Source of the DNA: Corynebacterium yonathiae
GTDB taxonomy: Bacteria > Actinomycetota > Actinomycetes > Mycobacteriales > Mycobacteriaceae
Direction of reading: 5' to 3'
Assembly: GCF_027570195.1 (NCBI RefSeq)
Contig: NZ_JAKMUZ010000007.1
Location: forward strand, 1 to 64,000
Length of the DNA stretch: 64,000 bases
The position numbers and the translations under genes were made by a program. This document shows, one piece after another, positions 1 to 10,777 of the stretch. Position 1 is the stretch's first letter. Each line of letters begins with the position of its first letter. The notes under the pieces were generated by a model. It did no database searches. It was not told the DNA's origin and worked only from the letters and a program-made list of their open reading frames with translations.

Positions 1-3
1 ACA

Positions 4-1035
4 CTATCCAAAGAGCGCCTGCGCATTGCGGTAACGCGATTCCGGCACCGACTTTAGGGTTCCCACGGCCTCCTCCAGCGGAACAAGGTCAATATCCTCG
101 CCATGGAGGGCAACACACATACCGAAATTCCCTTCGTGAATGGCGCGCGCTGCGTGCACACCATAGCGGGTGGCGAGGACGCGGTCATAGGCCGTTGGTG
201 TACCACCGCGCTGAATATGGCCCAGCACCGTCGTACGCACGTCATACCCCGTACGCGCCTTGATTTCATCGCCAATTACCTGGCCAATGCCATTGAAGGT
301 CTGGTGACCAAACTGATCGACGCCACCGGCCTCAAAGTCCATTGTCCCCTCTTTCGGGACAGCGCCTTCTGCCACGCAGATGATGCCGTACTTTTCCCCC
401 ATTTGGAACCGGCGCTCCATCGCCTTTGTAATTTCTGCGATATCGAAGGGTTCCTCGGGCACCACAGTGTAGTGCGCACCGCCGGCCATGCCCGCATGCA
501 ACGCAATCCACCCCACGTGGCGGCCCATGACCTCCACGATCAGGATACGGTTATGGGACTCTGCGGTCGTGTGCAGACGGTCAATAGCATCGGTGGCCAC
601 GGATACGGCGGTATCAAAACCAAAGGTGTAGTCGGTGGCGTTGACGTCGTTGTCAATAGTCTTTGGCACACCCACCACCGGCACGCCGTTATCAGAAAGC
701 CACTTCGCGCCCTTGAGGGTACCTTCGCCACCGATGGCGACGAGGGCATCTACACCAGCATCTGCCATATTGGACTTAATCTGTGCAAGGCCAGCCTTGA
801 ATTTGTCCGGGTGCAGGCGGCCAGTGCCCAGGATGGTGCCGCCGCGCAACAAAATACGGTCGATTTCTGCATCGTCATAAAGATCGCGGCGACGGTCCTC
901 CATAAGGCCGACCCAGCCGTCTTCATAACCGACGACGGTATCTCCAAATTCATTGGATGCGGTACGCACTACCGCTCGGATTACAGCATTGAGGCCGGGG
1001 CAATCGCCGCCGGACGTTAAAACTCCTAGACGCAT
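4..1035 (-). CDS. pfkA: 6-phosphofructokinase
   Basis: Phosphorylates fructose-6-phosphate to fructose-1,6-bisphosphate, the committed step of glycolysis, in the cytosol. The 343-residue protein shows the N-terminal glycine-rich loop [12 protein letters not shown], the nucleotide-loop motif [13 protein letters not shown] around the catalytic aspartate, and [12 protein letters not shown]. Length matches the family. I chose the ATG at 1035 rather than a codon three triplets upstream, because a TAGATT box lies exactly 7 nt before it (leaderless start) and the protein then begins [10 protein letters not shown] as in relatives. The GGEGT loop is typical of actinobacterial enzymes; ATP rather than pyrophosphate as donor is inferred from the genus, not read from the sequence. 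The stop codon lies at the window edge, so the gene is complete. Confidence 0.96.
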   Translation of the reverse strand: MRLGVLTSGGDCPGLNAVIRAVVRTASNEFGDTVVGYEDGWVGLMEDRRRDLYDDAEIDRILLRGGTILGTGRLHPDKFKAGLAQIKSNMADAGVDALVAIGGEGTLKGAKWLSDNGVPVVGVPKTIDNDVNATDYTFGFDTAVSVATDAIDRLHTTAESHNRILIVEVMGRHVGWIALHAGMAGGAHYTVVPEEPFDIAEITKAMERRFQMGEKYGIICVAEGAVPKEGTMDFEAGGVDQFGHQTFNGIGQVIGDEIKARTGYDVRTTVLGHIQRGGTPTAYDRVLATRYGVHAARAIHEGNFGMCVALHGEDIDLVPLEEAVGTLKSVPESRYRNAQALFG

Positions 1036-1059
1036 ACACCCCAATCTAGCGCGCGAATT

Positions 1060-2436
1060 TTAGCCCTGCAGTGTGTCCCTAAAACCTAGGGCAGAAACCA
1101 AACCCATCACCAGCGCAACTACGATGACGAGCAGCGAATTAATAATCGCTACTTCCGGGCTACCCGTTTGCATGACTGCAGATACCAAGGCGACTCCCAA
1201 CACAGATCCCACTTGGCGGGAGGTGTTATACACGCCGGAGGCAGCGCCCATGAGCTGTGGCGGAATATCCCGCAAGGTGGTAGCTGCGTTAGAACCCCAA
1301 ATGAACGATTGCCCTACACCTAGACCGGCAATAGGCAGGCCGAGGACCCAAGGAAGGGCGTCGACGTACATCACCCACCATGCTGCTAATAGCGAAAGTA
1401 TAAGGATGGAAAATCCCATTACCCCAAGAAGGCGCGGATTAAGGTAATCCGCCATGATTCCTGCGAGCGGGGATATCAGCAAAGAGACCAGCGCCATTGG
1501 CGCCACAATGATGCCAGCCTCGTCCGCTGGAATGCCCTGCATGGTCTGCAGCCACAACATGATGGGTAGCATCACCGCGGCCGCCATAAACCCCATAGCA
1601 ATGATGCCTACCGAGCCGGCAAGATAATTGCGGTCGCGAAAGAGCGTCAGCGGCACCAGCGGGCTCGCTCCCCGAGCGTGAGCGGTAGCCTGCAATCGAA
1701 TAAACCATGCGCTTGCAAGTGCCCCGGCAAGCAGAATAAGCCAAATGGGCCAGTCCCAGCCCATTACTGGGCCTTGTTGGATACCAAAGACAATCGCAGC
1801 CAAGGCGATCAAGGACACGATAGCCGAGGGCACGTCGATGGACTGCGCGGTGGTGGGCAGCTCAGGTACCCACATCAGCGCAAATAAAATGGCAAGTACC
1901 ACGAAGGGAATGTGCACCCAAAAGGCCGCCTGCCAGCCAAACTGCCCCACCAGGAATCCGCCGAAAAGTGGGCCGGCGAGTGCGGCCACCGAGCCAATTA
2001 CGCCCCATACGCCGAGTGCGCGGCCACGTCGCTCACGCGCGAAAATTCGATTAATTAAGGACATGGTCTGCGGCATTTGCAAGGAAGCACCCACACCCTG
2101 CACGGCTCGCGCTGCAATCAGCATTTCCACGGTGGGAGCCAGGGCACACGCCCCCGCCCCCACGCCGAAGATAGCCACGCCTAGGCAGAACATCCGGCGT
2201 TGGCCTAAAACATCACCCAAGCGGCCAGCAAAAAGCAGTGGCACCACCACAGCTAATAGATAGGAAGCCGATACCCACATAGTGTGGTTTACCCCTGCGT
2301 TCAATTCGCGCTGTAGGTCCGGCAGTGCCACCGCCACGATGGATTGGTCCAAAAGGGATACAAAAAATCCCAGCGACAGCGCAAACATGGCGCGCCACGC
2401 TTGGCGCTCGGGCGGCAGGTGTGTCTCCACAGTCAT
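1060..2436 (-). CDS. MFS drug exporter, DHA2 (EmrB/QacA-like) family
   Basis: Proton-driven multidrug efflux permease of the inner membrane. The 458-residue protein has 12-14 hydrophobic segments. The first begins around residue 17 (MFALSLGFFVSLLDQSIVAVALP), and the MFS motif A is visible as GRLGDVLGQRR after the second segment. A DHA2-type motif C region follows (VIGSVAALAGPLFGGFL). The substrate cannot be read from sequence. The gene ends 24 bp from the pfkA start on the same strand but has its own promoter: TAGACT at 2445-2450 lies 8 nt before the chosen ATG at 2436. It is divergent from the small gene at 2484, and the two -10 boxes are only about 20 bp apart. Confidence 0.88.
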   Translation of the reverse strand: MTVETHLPPERQAWRAMFALSLGFFVSLLDQSIVAVALPDLQRELNAGVNHTMWVSASYLLAVVVPLLFAGRLGDVLGQRRMFCLGVAIFGVGAGACALAPTVEMLIAARAVQGVGASLQMPQTMSLINRIFARERRGRALGVWGVIGSVAALAGPLFGGFLVGQFGWQAAFWVHIPFVVLAILFALMWVPELPTTAQSIDVPSAIVSLIALAAIVFGIQQGPVMGWDWPIWLILLAGALASAWFIRLQATAHARGASPLVPLTLFRDRNYLAGSVGIIAMGFMAAAVMLPIMLWLQTMQGIPADEAGIIVAPMALVSLLISPLAGIMADYLNPRLLGVMGFSILILSLLAAWWVMYVDALPWVLGLPIAGLGVGQSFIWGSNAATTLRDIPPQLMGAASGVYNTSRQVGSVLGVALVSAVMQTGSPEVAIINSLLVIVVALVMGLVSALGFRDTLQG

Positions 2437-2444
2437 GGCCATAG

Positions 2445-2477
2445 AGTCTAGCGGTCCCAGAGATGTCGGCCTAGACT
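2445..2477. promoter_or_regulatory. Overlapping divergent leaderless promoters
   Basis: The minus-strand -10 box TAGACT (2445-2450) serves the MFS gene and the plus-strand -10 box TAGACT (2472-2477) serves the gene at 2484. Each lies 6-8 nt from its start codon. The two identical boxes face away from each other across about 20 bp, so their -35 regions must overlap and the two genes are probably mutually exclusive or co-regulated. Confidence 0.55.
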
Positions 2478-2483
2478 GGCCAT

Positions 2484-2807
2484 ATGTCCATGATTGATAT
2501 CAAAAAGCCCCAAGACGTTTCCACTGCCACCACTGTCACCCTCGGCCTCATCGGTGGCTGGGTTACTGCCCGCGAGACCGGTATTCGCCCACTCGGAGGC
2601 GTGCTCCTCGCCGCCGCCGGCGTGTGGGCAGGCCGCTCCTGGGCCAAGAAAACCACTCCGGCTACCACCGCTGGCCTGTGCGCACTCTACGTGGGTGCCT
2701 TTGGCGCTTCCCACCCGCTGGCTAAGAAGATCGGCGCTTGGCCGGCCGTCCTTGGCGTCACCGCGGCCTCGGCAGGCGCGGCCTATGCACTGTCCGACGC
2801 CAAGTAG
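2484..2807 (+). CDS. Small membrane-associated protein of unknown function
   Basis: A 107-residue protein that I do not recognise by family. After an N-terminal charged stretch (MSMIDIKKPQD) it has alternating hydrophobic Gly/Ala-rich segments (about residues 12-24, 32-48, 58-72 and 85-103), suggesting several short membrane spans. A TAGACT -10 box ends 6 nt before the ATG at 2484; a second in-frame ATG at 2490 is also possible. The gene is monocistronic, divergent from the MFS exporter, and ends just before a strong bidirectional terminator at 2819-2858. Codon use is like its neighbours. Confidence 0.7.
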   Translation: MSMIDIKKPQDVSTATTVTLGLIGGWVTARETGIRPLGGVLLAAAGVWAGRSWAKKTTPATTAGLCALYVGAFGASHPLAKKIGAWPAVLGVTAASAGAAYALSDAK

Positions 2808-2818
2808 TCCCCCCACAC

Positions 2819-2858
2819 AAAAATGCGCACCATGCCCGAAGACATGGTGCGCATTTTT
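2819..2858. terminator. Bidirectional rho-independent terminator
   Basis: A perfect 16-bp inverted repeat (AAAAATGCGCACCATG, 8-nt loop, then its exact complement) with A- and T-runs at the two ends. It therefore works on both strands. It lies between the converging genes at 2484-2807 and 2881-3375. Confidence 0.93.
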
Positions 2859-2880
2859 AGTTTTAGAGTGCTGCGAGTTT

Positions 2881-3375
2881 TTACTTGGCAACACTAAACT
2901 CGACCGCCGCGTCCTTGCTGCCCAAGGCGACGGTACCGCCGGGGAGGTTAAAGAAGGAAGGCTTGGATTCAAGGAGGCCGAGCAGGGCGTCGGAAAGCTG
3001 CTGCGTATGCTCATCGCAAGCCGCGAGCGTGGAGTTAAACTCGCCGACGCTGATGGTGCCATCCGCTGCCACCTTGTAGGTGGTGGTATAGGTATTGCAG
3101 CCATCATTCATCACCAAGGAGTGGTCCTTGGCAAATTCGACGCTAAACTTTCCTTCTTCCTTAATGGAGTGGAGAGTTCCAGTGATGGTCTGACCCTCGA
3201 TGTGAGGCTCCAGCTTCTCCGCGCCCTTCGGCAGCGGGGCAATAAGCCCAGAGTTGGTCGGCGCGGTCATGCTGAACCCCGGATCGATGGAGGGTACCTG
3301 CGCGGCATTGGCAACGCCTACGCCCATGAGTGCAGCGGCGGACAGCGAAAAAATTGCGGTCTTCTTGAAATGCAT
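2881..3375 (-). CDS. Secreted protein of unknown function
   Basis: A 164-residue protein with a clear Sec signal peptide: KK near the start, a hydrophobic core (TAIFSLSAAALMGVGV), and a likely cleavage site after VANA or ANAAQ near residue 22. The mature part is about 140 residues. Two cysteines (in NDGCNTY and AACDEH) may form a disulfide; no catalytic motif is recognised. The ATG at 3375 follows a TAAAAT -10 box by 7 nt, which argues for a leaderless start there rather than at the TTG two codons upstream. A 13-bp-stem hairpin overlaps the promoter (3388-3417). The gene is convergent with 2484-2807 and lies downstream of gatA on the same strand. Confidence 0.75.
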   Translation of the reverse strand: MHFKKTAIFSLSAAALMGVGVANAAQVPSIDPGFSMTAPTNSGLIAPLPKGAEKLEPHIEGQTITGTLHSIKEEGKFSVEFAKDHSLVMNDGCNTYTTTYKVAADGTISVGEFNSTLAACDEHTQQLSDALLGLLESKPSFFNLPGGTVALGSKDAAVEFSVAK

Positions 3376-3382
3376 ACCCAAT

Positions 3383-3417
3383 ATTTTACCCCCGCCGAAT
3401 ATAAATTCAACGGGGGT
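3383..3417 (-). promoter_or_regulatory. Promoter with overlapping palindrome (candidate operator)
   Basis: The -10 box TAAAAT (3383-3388) lies 7 nt before the start of the secreted-protein gene. Directly upstream, 3388-3417 forms an inverted repeat with arms ACCCCCG and CGGGGGT. Counting G-T pairs, the stem extends to 13 bp with a TTAT loop. There is no T-run after it on either strand, so it looks less like a terminator for gatA than like an operator covering the spacer and -35 region. Confidence 0.5.
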
Positions 3418-3461
3418 AGATAAACCTTTATGGAATCGCCAGGAACCCCACAGAAAGACGC

Positions 3462-4949
3462 TTACTTAGTACGGCCCGCCTCATAGGCGGCGCCCACCTT
3501 GTACAGGCGGTCATCTTCGAAGGCTGGCGCCATGATCTGCAGGCCGGTCGGCAGCTTGGTATCGCTGGCCAAGCCCGATGGCACGGACATGCCACACAGA
3601 CCGGCCAAATTCAGCGGCAGGGTGCACAGGTCGAAGTTGTACATTGCCATCGGATCCTCGACCTTCTCCCCCAGCTTGAATGCGGTAGTCGGGGTGGTCG
3701 GGGAAACGAGTACGTCAACCTGCTCGAAGGCGCGAGCAAAGTCCTGGGCAATGAGCGTACGCACGCGCTGCGCCTGCAGATAGTAGGCATCGTAGTAGCC
3801 CACGGACAGCGCATAAGTACCTAGCATGATGCGGCGCTTGACCTCAGGGCCAAAGCCCTCTGCACGGGACTGGGACATGACCTGCTCGGCAGAATGGGAG
3901 CCGTCATCGCCCGCGCGCAGGCCGTAGCGCATGCCGTCGAAACGCGCCAGGTTAGAGGACACCTCGCACGGCATGATCAGGTAGTACGCAGCCAGTGCGT
4001 CATCGAAGTGCGGGCAATCTACCTCGACAATCTCCGCACCTTGCTCGCGCAACTGCTCAACGGCGGCATGGTAGTTCTCCATCACGCCTTCCTGCCAGCC
4101 ATCGCGCTCAAATTGCTTAATCAGGCCGACCTTGATTCCAGAGAGGTCACCCTTAGCACCCTCGCGTGCAGCGGCGACAACCGGCGCTACCGGCTTATCA
4201 ACGGAAGTCGCATCGAAAGCATCGTGGCCAGCGATGACCTCGTGCAAGAGCGCGGTATCGAGGACAGTGCGGCCGCACGGACCCGCCTGATCAAGGGACG
4301 AGGCAGCAGCGATAAGACCGTAGCGGGACACGGTGCCGTAGGTCGGCTTTACGCCAACGGTGTTGGTCAGCGCAGCTGGCTGGCGGATGGAACCGCCAGT
4401 ATCAGTACCGATGCCAAGTGGCGCCTGCCCGGACGCAAGCGCAGCAGCGGTACCACCGCCGGAGCCGCCCGGGGTGCGCTCGGTGTCATAGGGGTTATGC
4501 GCTGGGCCAAAAGCGGAGTTCTCATTGGAAGAACCCATAGCGAATTCATCCAGGTTGGTCTTGCCCAAGATGGGGATTCCAGCCTCGCGCAGCCGCTTGG
4601 TCACGGTGGCGTCATACGGAGAAACGTATCCCTCCAGCATCTTGGAGGCCGCGGTCGTCGGCGCATCGGTGGTAACCAGCAGGTCCTTAAGTGCCAGCGG
4701 CACGCCAGCTAGCCCGGAGGTCGGCTCTTCGCCGGCGTCGAGAGCCTTATCCACGGCGTCGGCAGCCGCGAGAGCTTCTTCCGCGCCTACGTGCAGGAAG
4801 GAGTTAAGCTCCTCGTTGGTCTCGGCAATACGGTCCAAGAAGGCCTGGGTAACCTCGCGGGAGGTAACTTCGCGGGAGTGAATCTTCTCCGCCAACTCAG
4901 CGGCGGTCAGGGAGGTCAAGCCCTCCGCAGGAACGGTCAGGTTAGACAT
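3462..4949 (-). CDS. gatA: Asp-tRNA(Asn)/Glu-tRNA(Gln) amidotransferase subunit A
   Basis: Catalytic amidase of GatCAB. It releases ammonia from glutamine or asparagine so that misacylated Glu-tRNA(Gln) or Asp-tRNA(Asn) is converted to the correct aminoacyl-tRNA. The 495-residue protein carries the amidase signature: catalytic Lys in [30 protein letters not shown] with the cis-Ser, and the nucleophile Ser in GGSIRQPAA. It starts immediately after the gatC stop (TAAATG) with a GGAG Shine-Dalgarno, so the two are translationally linked. gatB is not in the window. Confidence 0.97.
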   Translation of the reverse strand: MSNLTVPAEGLTSLTAAELAEKIHSREVTSREVTQAFLDRIAETNEELNSFLHVGAEEALAAADAVDKALDAGEEPTSGLAGVPLALKDLLVTTDAPTTAASKMLEGYVSPYDATVTKRLREAGIPILGKTNLDEFAMGSSNENSAFGPAHNPYDTERTPGGSGGGTAAALASGQAPLGIGTDTGGSIRQPAALTNTVGVKPTYGTVSRYGLIAAASSLDQAGPCGRTVLDTALLHEVIAGHDAFDATSVDKPVAPVVAAAREGAKGDLSGIKVGLIKQFERDGWQEGVMENYHAAVEQLREQGAEIVEVDCPHFDDALAAYYLIMPCEVSSNLARFDGMRYGLRAGDDGSHSAEQVMSQSRAEGFGPEVKRRIMLGTYALSVGYYDAYYLQAQRVRTLIAQDFARAFEQVDVLVSPTTPTTAFKLGEKVEDPMAMYNFDLCTLPLNLAGLCGMSVPSGLASDTKLPTGLQIMAPAFEDDRLYKVGAAYEAGRTK

Positions 4950-5246
4950 TTATTCTCCTCCCAAAATCTGTGGCACAACAAAGCGCTCATCTTCTACGGC
5001 CGGCGCCTGGTCCAAGGCTTGCTCTGCAGTAAGGGTGCGTACAATAACGTCCTCGCGCATCGGGGCGTCCACGGAGTGCGGGTGGCTCATCGGCTCCACG
5101 CCCTCGGTATCCACGTTTCCTACCGCGGAAACGGAATCAACAATCTCATCAATCTGCGTTGCAAACTGGGCCAGCTCTTCCTCACTCAGGGCCAAGCGGG
5201 AAAGCTTGGCGAGGTGGGCTACCTCATCACGCGAAATCTCAGACAC
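4950..5246 (-). CDS. gatC: Asp-tRNA(Asn)/Glu-tRNA(Gln) amidotransferase subunit C
   Basis: Small belt-like subunit that wraps around and stabilises GatA in the GatCAB complex. With the GTG at 5246 as start it has 98 residues and begins [25 protein letters not shown], the family's conserved opening helix. The GTG has a GGAG Shine-Dalgarno 5 nt upstream; a more upstream ATG would add 11 residues not seen in relatives. The C-terminal half carries EPMSHPHSV, conserved in GatC. The first gene of the gatCA operon, it is divergent from the ACT-domain gene across about 200 bp. Confidence 0.92.
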   Translation of the reverse strand: MSEISRDEVAHLAKLSRLALSEEELAQFATQIDEIVDSVSAVGNVDTEGVEPMSHPHSVDAPMREDVIVRTLTAEQALDQAPAVEDERFVVPQILGGE

Positions 5247-5450
5247 GCGAACTCCATCCTTTTTCTGCATAATCGTCATGCGGGTGAAAAATATTCACAA
5301 GAAGCATGTACCATGTGAATTGCTATCGCCCCATGGTACTGCACCTACCGAGACGGCTGCCGCGTCACCCCAAATTTGCGTTGCTTGAAGCCCGCATTGT
5401 GACGCACGTATCATGTTTGGGACTGCAAATTACCGAAAGCGTGCGAGACC

Positions 5451-6110
5451 ATGTCCTTTTTGATTCGTGTACTGCTCCCCGATGCCCCAGGCAGCTTGGG
5501 CCAGCTTGCCGACGCCTTTGGACTCGTCGACGGCAATATCCAATCGGTGGATATCGTAGAAAACTTCCCCGATGGCACGGTCATGGATGACATTGTCATT
5601 GAGTTGCCACACGGTACCATGGCCGACGTCCTAATCACCGCTGCTTCCTCCGTCGACGGCGTGGAGGTCGACTCCATCCGCCCATTCAGCGGCCGAGTGG
5701 ACCGCCGCGGACAAATCGAACTGCTTGCGCGCGTTGCCCATGCTACGAATGTCACTGCCGCTATGGAAGAGGTAGTAGCCGCGATCCCAAGGGCTTTAAC
5801 CTCCACATGGTGCATCGTCATTGACAATAACGAGCCCATCCACCGCGTAGCTTCTTCCAATGCTGCCCCCGAAGATGACGGCACCGTTCCTCACGATATT
5901 GAGGTGGAAAGCGCACGCGTGCTCAGCCCCGAGCGTGACGAGTGGGTGCCAGATAGCTGGTCACTGCTTGACTCCGCACTCGCCGCCGCCCCGCTCGGCG
6001 ATACCGGATTGGTTATCGCCATGGGCCGCACCGGCGGCCCTGACTACCTAGCCTCTGAAGTGGAGCACCTAGGCCACATCGGCACCATCTTGGGCAGCTT
6101 CCTCAAATAG
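5451..6110 (+). CDS. ACT-domain protein
   Basis: A 219-residue cytosolic protein with an N-terminal ACT fold (residues 1-75: LIRVLLPDAPGSLGQLADAFGLVDGNI, then VDIVENFPDGTVMDDIVIELP), the small-molecule-binding module of amino-acid-regulated enzymes. Residues 80-219 form a second domain with a possible degenerate repeat and no catalytic motif that I recognise. Similar stand-alone ACT proteins occur next to ligA and gat genes in corynebacteria. The ligand is unknown, though amino-acid sensing is a fair inference. It converges on ligA with 10 bp between the stops. Confidence 0.8.
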   Translation: MSFLIRVLLPDAPGSLGQLADAFGLVDGNIQSVDIVENFPDGTVMDDIVIELPHGTMADVLITAASSVDGVEVDSIRPFSGRVDRRGQIELLARVAHATNVTAAMEEVVAAIPRALTSTWCIVIDNNEPIHRVASSNAAPEDDGTVPHDIEVESARVLSPERDEWVPDSWSLLDSALAAAPLGDTGLVIAMGRTGGPDYLASEVEHLGHIGTILGSFLK

Positions 6111-6120
6111 CCGGACCGAT

Positions 6121-8196
<2,076 letters not shown>

Positions 8197-8235
8197 CTAT
8201 CCCTCGTGTCGGGGCTAGCTACTAAGGTATGGATC

Positions 8236-8907
8236 ATGAATTTCGACGCCTCCCGCATGCTCGCCTTCGACCTTGAGACCACCTCGGCCAATCCCAAAGA
8301 AGCCCGCATCGTCACCTCTGCCCTAGTCCGCATTGATGGCCGCGATGTACAAAAGGTGGAGCACCTCGCCGATCCCGGAATCGAGATCCCGCAGGAAGCG
8401 ACCAACGTGCATGGCATCACTACCGAAAAAGCCCGCGCCGAGGGCCGACCGCACGAAGAGGTTCTGAAAGATACGGTCGAGACAATCAAGGCCGCATGGG
8501 AGGATGGTCTAACGCTCATTGTCTACAACGCTGCTTTTGATCTCACCGTGCTGCGGAGCCTCACCGGCGATTTCACGGTCACTGGCCCGGTCTATGACCC
8601 CTATGTAATCGACCGCGTCAGTGATAAGTGGCGCAAGGGCAAGCGCACCCTTGGCGCCGTGTGCGAGCACTACGGCGTCGAGTTGGGCAACGCCCACGAA
8701 GCTACTGCCGACGCCCTCGCAGCCGCCCGCGTTGCCTGGAAACAGGTACGCCAGCACTACCCCAACCTGGCACAAATGGATGAAAACGAGCTCATGGAAT
8801 TCCAGGCGGTCAAGTGGTACGAGGACCGGACTGCATTCAAGAAATACCTAGAGGGCAAGGGCCGCGATGCATCGGATGTCTCCACTGCATGGCCCCTAAT
8901 TTCCTAA
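8236..8907 (+). CDS. 3'-5' exonuclease, DnaQ-like
   Basis: A 223-residue DEDDh exonuclease related to the epsilon proofreading subunit of DNA polymerase III. ExoI is AFDLETT near residue 10 (D and E metal ligands), ExoII is VYNAAFDLTVL, and ExoIII contains HEATADALAA with the general-base His and last Asp. There is no extra domain, so it is probably a stand-alone repair or RNA/DNA-trimming nuclease rather than part of PolC. The ATG at 8236 has an AAGG Shine-Dalgarno 8 nt upstream; an upstream GTG at 8206 would add ten unconserved residues. Confidence 0.88.
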   Translation: MNFDASRMLAFDLETTSANPKEARIVTSALVRIDGRDVQKVEHLADPGIEIPQEATNVHGITTEKARAEGRPHEEVLKDTVETIKAAWEDGLTLIVYNAAFDLTVLRSLTGDFTVTGPVYDPYVIDRVSDKWRKGKRTLGAVCEHYGVELGNAHEATADALAAARVAWKQVRQHYPNLAQMDENELMEFQAVKWYEDRTAFKKYLEGKGRDASDVSTAWPLIS

Positions 8908-8912
8908 AACCG

Positions 8913-8947
8913 TTGCAATAGTTCTAGCTTTTTGGAATTCTAGAACT
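8913..8947 (+). promoter_or_regulatory. Promoter with perfect palindromic operator
   Basis: The arms AGTTCTAG (8920-8927) and CTAGAACT (8940-8947) form a perfect 8-bp inverted repeat with a 12-nt spacer. The second arm ends directly at the ATG at 8948. TTGCAA (8913-8918) can act as -35 and AATTCT (8936-8941) as -10. A dimeric regulator bound here would block the promoter and the start of a nearly leaderless transcript. The first gene encodes a winged-helix regulator, so autoregulation is likely. Confidence 0.7.
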
Positions 8948-9445
8948 ATGGAATCTTTGGAATCGAGAGTCTTGGCCCTCGAAGAGCGCGTCGCCAAGCT
9001 CGAAAGCCCCACAACAACCCCAGCAGAAGCTTCCACAGGCGAGTCCACGATGTGGCTCGCGGACACCCTCGAGCCTTCTCCAGAACTCCCCGAGGGATCC
9101 GTTATTTTTGGCGGCAACCTCACTATCGGCCAGAGCTCTTATACCTACCAATGGCAGCGGCCAGCTGAAGTAGTCACACATGGCGACTGGTCTGAAAACC
9201 TCGACCGCCTCGCCGCACTAGCCCACCCCGTTCGTGGCGATATCCTGCGCCGACTCCTTATTGCACCAGCTACCGCCGCAGAACTTGTCGAAGAAGAACT
9301 AGTTACTTCCACCGGTACCGCCTACCACCACCTCAGCGCCCTCACTAGTGCTGGATGGACCACCAAGACAGGCGGACGATACGCAATTCGACCTGCCCGA
9401 GTGGTTCCTCTCCTGACCATCATTACCGCAAGCGAGGCCCACTAA
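8948..9445 (+). CDS. ArsR-like winged-helix regulator
   Basis: A 165-residue DNA-binding protein. The N-terminus is a short coiled coil (MESLESRVLALEERVAKLES), probably for dimerisation. A linker follows, then an ArsR-type winged helix at about residues 92-160 (LAALAHPVRGDILRRLL ... ELVTSTGTAYHHLSALTSAGW ... GGRYAIRP). No metal-binding cysteines of classic ArsR proteins are present, so the signal is probably not a metal. It is the first gene of a three-gene operon. Its stop overlaps the next start (TAATG), and the palindrome at 8920-8947 is its likely operator. Confidence 0.83.
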   Translation: MESLESRVLALEERVAKLESPTTTPAEASTGESTMWLADTLEPSPELPEGSVIFGGNLTIGQSSYTYQWQRPAEVVTHGDWSENLDRLAALAHPVRGDILRRLLIAPATAAELVEEELVTSTGTAYHHLSALTSAGWTTKTGGRYAIRPARVVPLLTIITASEAH

Positions 9446-10437
9446 TGCGCAAATTAGCACTGGCCACCATCGCGGCCGCGATATCGGCCACCTTCCTGCT
9501 CATCGTGGGACCCCAGCGAATCTCGATGGCTACTACCGCAACCGGCGATCCAGAACTCTCCACATACCTACGGGAGCACCCAGAGCCCGGCTTCAACAAC
9601 CTCACCGTCTTCACACTTGTACAGGAAAAGGCCACCTTCGCCGGACTCGGCGCCGATGAGCACACCGAGGTGGAAATCGGTTCTGTAACCAAGATGTTCA
9701 CCGGGGAAATTGCCCACCAACTAGTAGAAGAGGGAAAGATTCGCCTCGACACCACGGTGGGCGAAGTTCTCGAGGTTGACGACGCACCCGTCTCCGATGT
9801 CACAGTTCAGGAGCTGCTCGAGCACACCTCGGGGCTTCCACGGTTAGCGAATGGCAGCTTTTTCTCCTCCGTATTCGGGAGCGTCACTGGCGCTAACCCC
9901 TACGCGGGAGAAACCAACCGAAACATCTTAGATACAGCGATCGAAGCAAAGCTTGAAGATCGTGGTACAGAAACCTATTCCAACTTGGGATACGCCCTGC
10001 TCGGAATCCTTTTGGAAAGGGTCACTGATACGCCCTATGAACAGCTGCTCCACGAGAGAATCTTTAAGCCAGCTGGGATGACGGAAACTTATCTCATGAC
10101 ACCAGGGGCCGTCCCCGAAAATGCTCCACGCGGACTCACCTCCACCGGCCGAAAGGCTGAGCCTTGGGAAATGGACGGCTGCTTTGCTGCCGCTGGCGCC
10201 ATTAGGTCCAATGCGAGTGATATGGCAGCTTTCACTGAGTGGTTTATCAAAAATGGCGACACCGCTTTCGGCTGGCAAGAGGATGAAGATAACCACACCT
10301 TCTGGCACAACGGTGGCACCTACGGATACTCGACAATGCTTATCATTGATCCGAAGAGCGGCCGCGCAGCCTTCGCCAATAATGATTCTCCAGCAGGAGT
10401 CGAAAATCTCGCCCAAGCACTGTTCGACCAGCTTTAA
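9445..10437 (+). CDS. Serine hydrolase, class C beta-lactamase/D-Ala-D-Ala carboxypeptidase-like
   Basis: A 330-residue exported or membrane-anchored penicillin-binding-protein-like hydrolase. It has an N-terminal hydrophobic segment (residues 3-24, LALATIAAAISATFLLIVG), the SxxK motif in IGSVTKMFTG, YxN in YSNLGYALLG, and an HxG-type third motif in WHNGGTYGYST. The family includes esterases, peptidases and beta-lactamases; the substrate is not predictable. It is translationally coupled to the upstream regulator (TAATG) and followed by a small membrane protein. This arrangement suggests an envelope function controlled by the regulator. Confidence 0.87.
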   Translation: MRKLALATIAAAISATFLLIVGPQRISMATTATGDPELSTYLREHPEPGFNNLTVFTLVQEKATFAGLGADEHTEVEIGSVTKMFTGEIAHQLVEEGKIRLDTTVGEVLEVDDAPVSDVTVQELLEHTSGLPRLANGSFFSSVFGSVTGANPYAGETNRNILDTAIEAKLEDRGTETYSNLGYALLGILLERVTDTPYEQLLHERIFKPAGMTETYLMTPGAVPENAPRGLTSTGRKAEPWEMDGCFAAAGAIRSNASDMAAFTEWFIKNGDTAFGWQEDEDNHTFWHNGGTYGYSTMLIIDPKSGRAAFANNDSPAGVENLAQALFDQL

Positions 10438-10446
10438 GGAACCACA

Positions 10447-10758
10447 ATGCTTTTATCCATAGCCATCGCCGCCATTATTGCATCTGAGTTCTGGGCTGCA
10501 TGGAATGCTCTAAAGAAACCACGCTCTACCGCTTCGCTGGTTGCGACAGGGATAATCACTCTTATCACCGTGATATTTATTGGTTACGCAATGCCGTGGT
10601 ACAGAATCCTAAATTTTGGCTGGTGGTACGCACTCGTAGCCGCTAGTTCCCTTCACATCGGCGCCATCGCGTGGAGAATCTACACACCCCACCAGAAGAA
10701 GTCTCCCAATTCTCCTAAATCTCCAAGTACGGCTAAAAGTCTCCCAAATCTCCAATAA
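10447..10758 (+). CDS. Small integral membrane protein
   Basis: A 103-residue protein with about three hydrophobic helices (residues 2-19, 32-51 and 58-78) and a Lys/Ser/Pro-rich tail (HQKKSPNSPKSPSTAKSLPN). The family is not recognised. An AAGGAA Shine-Dalgarno lies 6 nt before the ATG, and it begins 9 bp after the hydrolase stop, so it is the third gene of that operon. It probably acts at the membrane with the hydrolase. Confidence 0.72.
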   Translation: MLLSIAIAAIIASEFWAAWNALKKPRSTASLVATGIITLITVIFIGYAMPWYRILNFGWWYALVAASSLHIGAIAWRIYTPHQKKSPNSPKSPSTAKSLPNLQ

Positions 10759-10777
10759 CAAGGGTTACACTAGCCAT

